From CAYNLG01 sp964397995 (GTDB lineage: Bacteria > Planctomycetota > Phycisphaerae > FEN-1346), in the NCBI GenBank assembly GCA_964397995.1, contig CAYNLG010000101.1:1-11122 (forward strand): DNA of 11,122 nucleotides, given 5' to 3'. A program made the position numbers and the translations under genes. Under the pieces are notes generated by a model. That model had not been told where the DNA came from. It ran no database searches and saw nothing but the letters and a program-made list of their open reading frames with translations. This document shows, piece after piece, positions 1 to 5,990 of the stretch; within the stretch, counting starts at the first letter, position 1; every line of letters begins with the position of its first letter.

Positions 1-126
1 ATGTCGGCGTGCGGATGCGTTATGTGGCAATGAAGGAAGGCCCGGTGGCCGTGGCCGCGTTTGGGCTGCGATAGCACAAGCTACCGCCTTCGTGGTCGGC
101 AGCGCGCGCTGTCGATCGGAGACGGC

Positions 127-143
127 CGGGAGCGTCGCTCCCG
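127..143. repeat. 17-nt palindrome CGGGAGCG-T-CGCTCCCG
   Basis: Two perfect 8-base arms (127-134 and 136-143) flank a single central T. With one base between the arms it would have to fold with a slightly opened stem as RNA, or act as a duplex DNA site. It lies 23 bases from a second odd-length palindrome of similar design, and the pair looks like one intergenic repeat element. No T-run follows, so it is not a classical terminator. Confidence 0.6.
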
Positions 144-166
144 AATGGCAGAGCGGTGGGACGCCA

Positions 167-185
167 CCTGCCTGCTGCAGGCAGG
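167..185. repeat. 19-nt palindrome CCTGCCTGC-T-GCAGGCAGG
   Basis: Perfect 9-base arms (167-175 and 177-185) surround a single central T. It shares the single-T centre with the 127-143 palindrome. The sequence between them is not obviously coding. Its function is unknown; a repetitive extragenic palindrome or a protein-binding site are both possible. Confidence 0.6.
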
Positions 186-288
186 CCGCAGTCCAAGCGC
201 GGCCACGGCGAATCAACATGGGTGCCGCAGACGAAGGCACAGGCGCGAGCGCGGGCGGCCGGCAACGGCGAGAACGGCAAAACAAGAC

Positions 289-334
289 CAAAACTCACGG
301 GCAGGATGCCCGTGCCACGAAACGGCAAACGACA
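289..334. repeat. Direct repeat copy 1 with TGILPV-type palindrome
   Basis: A 46-base unit beginning CAAAACTCACGGG and ending GGCAAACGACA. Its core is a hairpin with 8-base arms CACGGGCA (296-303) and TGCCCGTG (307-314) around the loop GGA. It matches the unit at 404-451 almost base for base, differing by one C/T change and a two-base insertion. Translation of the core gives TGILPV on one strand and HGQDARAT on the other. I recall these peptides recurring in spurious ORFs of planctomycete and related genomes. The repeat is followed by a GC-rich quasi-palindrome (about 334-358). Confidence 0.8.
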
Positions 335-403
335 CGCGCGGCGGCACGCGCCGCGGCGAAGAGGGCAAGCCAACAGTCACGGGCATGCCGGAAAACAGCA
401 GAA

Positions 404-451
404 CAAAACTCACGGGCAGGATGCCCGTGCTACGCAAAACGGCAAACGACA
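404..451. repeat. Direct repeat copy 2 with TGILPV-type palindrome
   Basis: A 48-base second copy of the unit at 289-334. The hairpin arms are CACGGGCA (411-418) and TGCCCGTG (422-429), loop GGA (419-421). It is followed by a GC-rich segment (452-473) that resembles the reverse complement of the segment following copy 1, so the tails are inverted while the cores are direct. A shortened core without the GGA loop lies at 378-390, suggesting a third, decayed copy between the two intact ones. Confidence 0.8.
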
Positions 452-486
452 AGCGCCGCGGCGTGCCGCGCGGATTGGGCTTGGGC

Positions 487-516
487 TTGCCGATGCCCCC
501 CTCGGGGCCCTATGAT
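487..516 (+). promoter_or_regulatory. Sigma70-type promoter for the UPF0182 gene
   Basis: -35 TTGCCG (487-492), an 18-base spacer, and -10 TATGAT (511-516). The surrounding words GGGCTTGCC and CCTATGATGG are identical to those before tyrS. A start about seven bases after the -10 would give a leader of roughly 45 bases ahead of the ATG at 569. The -10 overlaps the in-frame ATG codons at 512 and 515, which argues against those as translation starts. Confidence 0.65.
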
Positions 517-568
517 GGGTGTCTCGGCCGGGGATGCGCCCCGGGCGTGTCGGGGCCGGGGGCCCATC

Positions 569-3412
569 ATGCAACGCCAGCACAAACTCATCGCCATCGT
601 CATTGCCGTCGGGTTCGGCTTCTGGATCGTCGGGCGGGTGACGGGGCTTCTCGCCGATTACCTCTGGTTCGAGGCCCTCGGCTACGCCTCCGTCTTCACG
701 AGGATTCTCTGGACGGAGCTGGCCATCGGGGGCGGCGTGTTCGTCGTCGTGGCGGGGTGGCTGGCGGGGAACGCGATGCTGGCGGCGCGGCTGGCGCCGG
801 GGCGGCGGCTGGGGCTGACGGAGGTGCACCCGTGGCTGACGCCGGCGCACCTGCGTCAGATGCTGCGCGTCGTGGGGGGCCTGATGGTGCTGGCGATCGC
901 CCTGGCGATGGCCCAGGGCTACTCGACGCGGGGCCTCGGGACGCAGCCGAAGTGGTACACGCTGCTCCAGTTCCTGCACGGGCAGCCTTTCGTGGCGACC
1001 GACCCCATCCTTGGCCGCAACGTCGGTTTCTACGTCTACGCCCTGCCGGTGCTGGAGGAGATCCAAAGCCTGGTGCTGTGGCTTACGCTGCTGGGGCTGG
1101 CGGCCGCGGGGATCGCGTACTTCGTCCACGGGGCGATCGGGACGCAGTACATCCGGCTGACGAAGGCGGCGACGCGGCACATGGCGTTGCTCGGGGCGTT
1201 GTTCTTCCTGACGGTCGGGTTCGGGTACTGGCTGACGCGGTTCGAGTTGCTCCTGCGCCCGGCGGGGGTGGTGTTCGGGGCCGGGTGGACGGACGTGCAC
1301 GTGCGGCTGCCGGGGACCTGGGTGCTGGTGGCGGCGAGCGCGGCGGCGGCGGGGCTGATGGTGTATGCGGGGTTTGCGCAGAAGAAGCGGCCGGCGATGG
1401 CGGCGCCGCTGGTGGTGGCGGCGGCGCACGTGCTGGTGCTCTTCATCGCGCCGGGGCTGGTGCAGCGGCTGAAGGTCCAGCCGAACGAGCTCGCCCTGGA
1501 GCGCGAGTACCTTGCCCACAACATCCGGGCCACGCGCGAGGCGTTCGGCCTCGGGGCGGTCACCGTCCGCGAGTACCCCGGGGAGCGGGGCCTGACGGCG
1601 GAGGACATGGCGGTGGCCGAGGGGACGATCCGGAACATCCGGCTCTGGGATTACCGGGTGCTGCGGGACGTCTACCAGGAGCTCCAGGGGCTCCGGACCT
1701 ATTATCTCTTCAACACGCCGGACGTCGACCGGTACAGGATTCCCGGCGACTACCGGCAGGTGAGCGTGGCGGTGCGGGAGCTGGAGCAGGGGCGGCTGGA
1801 CCGGCAGAGCCGGACGTGGGTGAACGAGCGGCTGATCTACACGCACGGGTACGGGCTGGTGATGAGCCCCGTCAACGAGGTGAGCCCGAACGGCACGCCG
1901 CACTTCTGGATCGAGAACATCCCGCCGCGCTCCGCCGAGAGCGTGGGCATTCCGCTGGAGCGGGCGGGGGTCTATTTCGGGGAGCGGACGGACGCGCCGG
2001 TCTTCGTCGGGACGACGACGAAGGAGTTCCATTACCCGATGGGCGACTCGAACGTGGAGACGCGGTACGACGGGAAGGCGGGGATTCCGATCACGTCGCT
2101 GGCGCGGCGGCTGCTCTTTGCGTACGTGCTGGGCGACGTGAACGTGCTGGTGACGACGACGTTCACGAGCGAGACGCGGCTGCTGTGGCGGCGGGACGTG
2201 ATGGGGCGTGTGGGACGGATCGCCCCGTTCCTCCAGTACGACCGGGACCCGTACCCGGTGGTGCACGACGGGCGGATTGTGTGGATTCTGGACGCGTACA
2301 CGTTTACGGACCGGTACCCGTACTCCGCGCGGGTCCAGGCGGGGGGCCTGCGACGGGGGCCGAACTACATCCGCAACGCCGTCAAAGCGGTCGTGGACGC
2401 CTACGACGGGACGGTGCGGTTCTACGTGGCGGACCCGTCGGACCCGCTGGTGCGGACGGCGGCGGCGGTGTTCCCGAGCCTGTTCGAGCCGATGGAGGCG
2501 ATGCCGGCGGGGCTGCGGCGGCACCTGCGGTACCCGGTCGACCTCTTCGAGACGCAGGCGGCGGTGTACATGCGATATCACATGACCGACCCGACGGTCT
2601 TCTACAACAAGGAGGACCTGTGGGAGCGGCCGATGGAGTTCAACTGGAGCAGCCGGCAGGGGCAGAACGCGCCGACGCCGGTCGTCAGCTATTACGTGAT
2701 CATGACGCTGCCGGGGGAGACCGAGCCCGAGTACCTGCTGATGCTGCCCTTCTCGCCGCGCGCCAAGAACAACATGGTCGGGTGGATGGCGGGGCGGTGC
2801 GACGGCGAGCAGTACGGGAAGCTGCTGGTCTTCCAGTTCCCGAAGGACCGGCTGATCCAGGGGCCGAGCCAGGTGGAGGCGCGGATCGACAAGACGGACG
2901 CGATCAGCCAGCAGCTCACGCTGTGGGACCAGATGGGCAGCCGCGTCGGCCGCGGGAACCTGCTGGTGATTCCGGTGGCGGGGTCGGTGCTGTACGTCGA
3001 GCCGCTGTACCTGGACAGCGAGCAGACGCCGTTCCCGGAGCTGAAGCGGGTGATCGTGGCGACGAAGGACGCGATTGCGATGCGTCCGACGCTGGCGGAG
3101 GCGTTGGCGGCGGTGTTCGGGCAAGCGGCGCCATCGCCGCCGACGGAGGTCCCGCCGGGGACGACGTACCAGCCGCCGGCCGAGGGGACGCCGCAGGCCG
3201 TCGGGACGCTGATCCAGCGGGCGTCGCAACTGTTTGAGGAGGCGCTGCGGGCGCAGCGGGCGGGCGACTGGGCCACCTATGGCCGCGCGATGGACGAGCT
3301 GGGGACGGTGATCCGCCAGATCGAGGGGGCGGCCTCGCCGGACGGGGCGGCGCCGGACGGGGCGGCGCCGGAGACGCCCGAGCCCCAGGAGTTCGGGGGA
3401 CAGGATTCATAG
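569..3412 (+). CDS. UPF0182 family (COG1615) integral membrane protein
   Basis: A 947-residue membrane protein of unknown function. The N-terminal third has about seven hydrophobic segments (near residues 7-28, 47-68, 100-117, 161-186, 204-226, 251-270 and 276-299). A large, probably extracytoplasmic, region follows with hallmark UPF0182 stretches: YLFNTPDVDRY (379-389), YTHGYGLVMSPVNEVSPNG (424-442), then IAPFLQYDRDPYPVV, FYNKEDLWERPMEF, RGNLLVIPVAGSVLYVEPLYL and PELKRVIVA. The match covers the whole family length. The last 90 or so residues are Pro/Ala-rich and contain a short DNA tandem repeat. The frame stays open upstream to about position 92, but that part translates repeats; ATG 569 fits the family N-terminus and lies downstream of the promoter. 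Its ribosome binding site is weak (G-rich only). Family membership is close to certain; its role is not known. Confidence 0.93.
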   Translation: MQRQHKLIAIVIAVGFGFWIVGRVTGLLADYLWFEALGYASVFTRILWTELAIGGGVFVVVAGWLAGNAMLAARLAPGRRLGLTEVHPWLTPAHLRQMLRVVGGLMVLAIALAMAQGYSTRGLGTQPKWYTLLQFLHGQPFVATDPILGRNVGFYVYALPVLEEIQSLVLWLTLLGLAAAGIAYFVHGAIGTQYIRLTKAATRHMALLGALFFLTVGFGYWLTRFELLLRPAGVVFGAGWTDVHVRLPGTWVLVAASAAAAGLMVYAGFAQKKRPAMAAPLVVAAAHVLVLFIAPGLVQRLKVQPNELALEREYLAHNIRATREAFGLGAVTVREYPGERGLTAEDMAVAEGTIRNIRLWDYRVLRDVYQELQGLRTYYLFNTPDVDRYRIPGDYRQVSVAVRELEQGRLDRQSRTWVNERLIYTHGYGLVMSPVNEVSPNGTPHFWIENIPPRSAESVGIPLERAGVYFGERTDAPVFVGTTTKEFHYPMGDSNVETRYDGKAGIPITSLARRLLFAYVLGDVNVLVTTTFTSETRLLWRRDVMGRVGRIAPFLQYDRDPYPVVHDGRIVWILDAYTFTDRYPYSARVQAGGLRRGPNYIRNAVKAVVDAYDGTVRFYVADPSDPLVRTAAAVFPSLFEPMEAMPAGLRRHLRYPVDLFETQAAVYMRYHMTDPTVFYNKEDLWERPMEFNWSSRQGQNAPTPVVSYYVIMTLPGETEPEYLLMLPFSPRAKNNMVGWMAGRCDGEQYGKLLVFQFPKDRLIQGPSQVEARIDKTDAISQQLTLWDQMGSRVGRGNLLVIPVAGSVLYVEPLYLDSEQTPFPELKRVIVATKDAIAMRPTLAEALAAVFGQAAPSPPTEVPPGTTYQPPAEGTPQAVGTLIQRASQLFEEALRAQRAGDWATYGRAMDELGTVIRQIEGAASPDGAAPDGAAPETPEPQEFGGQDS
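3338..3367 (+). repeat. 15-bp tandem repeat inside UPF0182 C-terminus
   Basis: Two exact head-to-tail copies of CCGGACGGGGCGGCG (3338-3352, 3353-3367) followed by a partial third. The unit is a multiple of three, so it encodes a repeated PDGAA peptide in the disordered C-terminal tail without breaking the frame. Such in-frame units commonly vary in copy number by slippage. Confidence 0.75.
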
Positions 3413-3503
3413 CGCCGCCGAAGCGCAGTACGTCGCCGCGGGGGCGGGGGGAGGCGTCGCGTATCCCGACTCCCGAACTGCCGGCCCCGGCGCGGGAAAG
3501 GGC

Positions 3504-3531
3504 TTGCCTTGCCGCCGGGCGCGCCTATGAT
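3504..3531 (+). promoter_or_regulatory. Sigma70-type promoter for tyrS
   Basis: -35 TTGCCT (3504-3509), a 16-base spacer, and -10 TATGAT (3526-3531). GGGCTTGCC (3500-3508) and CCTATGATGG (3524-3533) are exact copies of the words in the promoter before the UPF0182 gene. Transcription would begin near 3538, giving a leader of about 33 bases. The rest of the 158-base gap (3413-3570) shows one short GC hairpin, GCCGG-CC-CCGGC (3480-3491), without a T-run, so I see no clear terminator for the preceding gene. Confidence 0.7.
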
Positions 3532-3570
3532 GGCCCCTCCTTACGACCACCCCCGCAGAGGACGGACCCG

Positions 3571-4821
3571 ATGGACCTCGACGCGTTGCCGCAATCGGTG
3601 AAGGACGAGGCGAGCCGCCAGCTCGACGTACTGCGGCGCGGGGCGGTCGGCATCTACACCGAGGCGGCGCTGCAGGCGAAGCTGGCCCGGTCGGTCGCCG
3701 AGGGGCGGCCGCTGCGCATCAAGCTCGGGATGGACCCGACGGCACCGGACCTGCACCTCGGGCACACGGTGGTGATGGGGAAGATGCGGCAGTTCCAGGA
3801 CCTCGGGCACACGGCGGTGCTGATCATCGGGGACTACACGGCGCGGATCGGGGACCCGTCGGGGCAGGACCACACGCGGCCGGTGCTGTCGGACGCGGCC
3901 ATCGACGCCAACGCCGAGACGTACTTCGCGCAGGCGGGGCGGATTCTGGACACGCGCCCCGCGCGGTGCGAGATCCGGCGCAACGGCGAGTGGCTCGCCC
4001 GGATGACCTTCGCGGACACGCTGCGGCTGGCGTCGCAGATGACCGTGGCCCAGATGCTGGAGCGGGACTCGTTCGCGAAGCGGCATGCGGCGGGGGACCC
4101 GATCGGGGTCCACGAGCTGCTGTACCCGCTGATGCAGGCGTACGACTCGGTGGTCGTCGAGGCGGACGTGGAGCTGGGCGGGACGGACCAGACGTTCAAC
4201 TGCCTGGCGGGGCGGGAGCTGATGCGCGGGGCGGACGCCGAGCCGCAGGTCGTCATGACGATGCCCCTGCTGGTGGGCCTGGACGGCCGGGAGAAGATGT
4301 CGAAGAGCAAGGGGAACTACGTCGGGGTGACGGAGGCGGCCGGGGAGATGTTCGGCAAGCTGATGAGCCTGCCGGACGAGTTGATGGAGAACTACTGGAC
4401 GCTGCTGACGCGGGTGCCGCTGGCGGAGGTGCGTGAGACGCTGCGCGCGACGCATCCGCGAAAGGCCAAGGAGCAGCTCGCGCGGACGATCACGGCGCGG
4501 TACCACGACGAGGCGGCCGCCGACGCCGCCGCCCACGAGTTCCGCCGCGTCTTCGCCGAGAAGGAGAAGCCGAGCGAGATTCCGGCGATGGAGGTCCCCG
4601 CGTCGGAGCGGGAGGCCGACGGGCGGATGGGCTTGGCGCGGCTGATCGTGGCGGCGGGGTTCGCCTCGTCGAACGGCGAGGCGATGCGCCTGGTGAAGCA
4701 GGGCGGCGTGCGGCTGGACGACGAGGTGATGACCGACCCGAAGGCGTTCGTCGCGCTGGAGGGGGAACGGCTGCTCCAGGTGGGCAAGCGCCGCTGGGCG
4801 CGGGTGCGGCCGGAGGCCTGA
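3571..4821 (+). CDS. tyrS: Tyrosyl-tRNA synthetase (TyrZ-like type)
   Basis: Class I aminoacyl-tRNA synthetase that charges tRNA-Tyr with tyrosine in the cytoplasm; 416 residues, normal for the family. The HIGH signature is HLGH (62-65). DYTARIGDPSGQDHTRP (88-104), YPLMQAYD (185-192) and GGTDQ (203-207) form the tyrosine/adenylate pocket. The second ATP-binding loop is KMSKS (242-246), as in the TyrZ-like branch, rather than the KFGKT-like loop of E. coli TyrS. A C-terminal S4 RNA-binding domain covers about 352-412. The start is supported by AGAGGA (3557-3562) eight bases upstream and by a promoter. It is the first gene of a probable operon with the oxidoreductase and der, all on the plus strand with gaps of 79 and 37 bases. 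Confidence 0.97.
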   Translation: MDLDALPQSVKDEASRQLDVLRRGAVGIYTEAALQAKLARSVAEGRPLRIKLGMDPTAPDLHLGHTVVMGKMRQFQDLGHTAVLIIGDYTARIGDPSGQDHTRPVLSDAAIDANAETYFAQAGRILDTRPARCEIRRNGEWLARMTFADTLRLASQMTVAQMLERDSFAKRHAAGDPIGVHELLYPLMQAYDSVVVEADVELGGTDQTFNCLAGRELMRGADAEPQVVMTMPLLVGLDGREKMSKSKGNYVGVTEAAGEMFGKLMSLPDELMENYWTLLTRVPLAEVRETLRATHPRKAKEQLARTITARYHDEAAADAAAHEFRRVFAEKEKPSEIPAMEVPASEREADGRMGLARLIVAAGFASSNGEAMRLVKQGGVRLDDEVMTDPKAFVALEGERLLQVGKRRWARVRPEA

Positions 4822-4887
4822 GGGCCCGAGCCCGGCACCCGGCGCCCCCTGCCCCGCCCCAAGCCTCCGCACCGGAACCGAGACCCC

Positions 4888-4895
4888 AAGGAGAG
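4888..4895 (+). promoter_or_regulatory. Strong ribosome binding site for the oxidoreductase
   Basis: AAGGAGAG lies five bases before the ATG at 4901. It is the best Shine-Dalgarno sequence in the probable tyrS-der operon and fixes the start of the Gfo/Idh/MocA gene. The preceding gap (4822-4887) is C-rich and shows no convincing promoter or terminator. Confidence 0.75.
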
Positions 4896-4900
4896 ACGCG

Positions 4901-5953
4901 ATGCTGAAGTCGGCCCTGGTCGGATGCGGCAACATCGGGCGCGGCCACGCCAAGGCGTACCAGGAGACGCGGGAGATCGAGATGGCGGCCGTGGTGGACG
5001 TGGTGGAGGCCCGCGCGAAGGCGCTCGGCGAGGCCCACGACGTCCCCTGGTTCACGTCCGTGGACGAGGTGCTCGGGCGCGACGACATCGACGTCATCGA
5101 CGTGGGCGTCCCGAGCGGGCTGCACGGCGAGGTCGCCCTCGCCGCCGCCGCCGCCGGCAAGCACTGCATCTGCGAGAAACCGCTCGACGTGACGCCGCAG
5201 CGGTGCGACGAGATCGTCGCGGCGTTCGACCAGGCGGGGACGGTCCTGGGCGGCATCTACCAGCACCGGTACGCCGACGACGTCCGCAGGCTCAAGGACG
5301 CCATCGACGCCGGCCGCCTCGGCAGGCTCTCCCTGCTCAACTGCCTGACGCCGTGGTGGCGGACGCAGGAGTACTACGACTCCGGCGACTGGCGCGGGAC
5401 GTGGGAGTTGGACGGCGGCGGGGCGCTGATGAACCAGAGCATCCACGCCATCGACCTGATGCTGTGGTTCGGCGGCCCGTTGAAGCGCCTCCAGGCCTAC
5501 GCCACGCTCCTGACGCACGAGCGCATCGAGGTCGAGGACGTCTCGGTGGCCGTCTGCGAGTTCGAATGCGGCGCCTTCGGCGTCATCCAGGGCACCACCG
5601 CCGCCTATCCCGGCTCCGGCGTCGAGCACCAGGTCATGGGCAACGCCGGCATGGTCTACCTGACGGGCGACAAGATCGACCTCTGGAAGCTGAAGGACGA
5701 GGAAGGCGGCGAGGCGAAAGAGGACGCGGACCGCGGCGAGGACGTGGGCGCGGCCGCCGACCCGACGGTGATGCACGGCAACCTGTTCGCGCGGAACCTG
5801 GACGACATCGCCCGGGCGGCGCGGACGGGGGGCGAGCCCCTGGTGACGGGCCGCGAGCACAAGCGGGCCGTCGAGGTCATCTGCGCGATCTACGAGTCGG
5901 CCCGCTCGGGCCGCGAGGTCACGCTGCCGCTCAAGGAATTTACGCCGAAGTGA
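4901..5953 (+). CDS. Gfo/Idh/MocA-family NAD(P)-dependent oxidoreductase
   Basis: A 350-residue cytoplasmic dehydrogenase of the glucose-fructose oxidoreductase / inositol dehydrogenase family. The N-terminal Rossmann fold begins LVGCGNIGRGHA (7-17), the GxGxxG dinucleotide site. The family EKP motif is at 92-94, its lysine being the usual catalytic and cofactor contact. The C-terminal half carries the conserved GGGALMNQSIHAID stretch (172-185), with His182 in the position of the catalytic histidine. Family length is normal. An acidic, low-complexity segment at about 266-288 (EEGGEAKEDADRGED) looks like a lineage-specific surface insertion. Members act on sugars, inositols and related polyols; the substrate cannot be read from sequence here. 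Its place between tyrS and der does not indicate a pathway. Confidence 0.93.
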   Translation: MLKSALVGCGNIGRGHAKAYQETREIEMAAVVDVVEARAKALGEAHDVPWFTSVDEVLGRDDIDVIDVGVPSGLHGEVALAAAAAGKHCICEKPLDVTPQRCDEIVAAFDQAGTVLGGIYQHRYADDVRRLKDAIDAGRLGRLSLLNCLTPWWRTQEYYDSGDWRGTWELDGGGALMNQSIHAIDLMLWFGGPLKRLQAYATLLTHERIEVEDVSVAVCEFECGAFGVIQGTTAAYPGSGVEHQVMGNAGMVYLTGDKIDLWKLKDEEGGEAKEDADRGEDVGAAADPTVMHGNLFARNLDDIARAARTGGEPLVTGREHKRAVEVICAIYESARSGREVTLPLKEFTPK

Positions 5954-5970
5954 GGCGGCGGGGCGCCGCC
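5954..5970 (+). other. Small GC hairpin between oxidoreductase and der
   Basis: GGCGGC (5954-5959) and GCCGCC (5965-5970) pair around GGGGC immediately after the oxidoreductase stop codon. There is no following T-run, so it is not a standard terminator. It lies in the 37-base gap before der, which lacks an obvious Shine-Dalgarno sequence. It could adjust mRNA stability or der expression, but chance occurrence in such GC-rich DNA is quite possible. Confidence 0.35.
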
Positions 5971-5990
5971 GCGCCCCCGGACTCCCAGCC

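Larger units (their letters stand above)
1..568. other. Gene-free, repeat-rich intergenic region
   Basis: No reading frame here looks like a real protein. The open frames are Arg/Ala/Gly-rich and cross palindromic repeats, and on both strands they translate the repeat into peptides such as TGILPV and HGQDARAT, which are well-known false-gene products. What the stretch does hold is two near-perfect palindromes (127-143 and 167-185), two direct repeats (289-334 and 404-451), a decayed third repeat (around 378-390), GC-rich inverted segments after each repeat, and a promoter (487-516) for the downstream gene. A short frame from position 1 ends in TGA at 31-33; it could be the tail of an upstream gene, but it is too short to judge. 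Confidence 0.7.

Noticed and set aside
1..33. Tail of an upstream gene ending in TGA at 31-33
   Set aside because: Eleven codons are too few to distinguish a real C-terminus from chance.
20..373. Minus-strand open frame containing TGILPV
   Set aside because: It is a translation of the intergenic palindromic repeat, a known source of spurious proteins; nothing else in it resembles a protein.
289..451. CRISPR-like array
   Set aside because: Only two intact copies, an irregular interval, a degenerate middle copy and no cas genes; the palindrome fits an extragenic repeat instead.
92..568. N-terminal extension of the UPF0182 protein
   Set aside because: The in-frame upstream part translates the repeats and passes through the promoter. 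The family N-terminus begins at ATG 569.
410..3229. Long minus-strand open frame antisense to the UPF0182 gene
   Set aside because: Arg/His/Pro/Val-rich composition, no recognisable motif, no ribosome binding site; a shadow of the G-ending codons on the other strand.
61..3237. Plus-strand open frame of over 1000 codons overlapping the UPF0182 gene
   Set aside because: Its translation is a featureless Gly/Ala/Arg/Asp/Pro mixture with no domains, and it overlaps a gene whose product matches a known family along its full length. It stays open because GC-rich codons rarely give stops.
3480..3491. Possible terminator hairpin GCCGG-CC-CCGGC before tyrS
   Set aside because: The stem is only five pairs with a two-base loop and no T-run follows; likely chance in GC-rich DNA.
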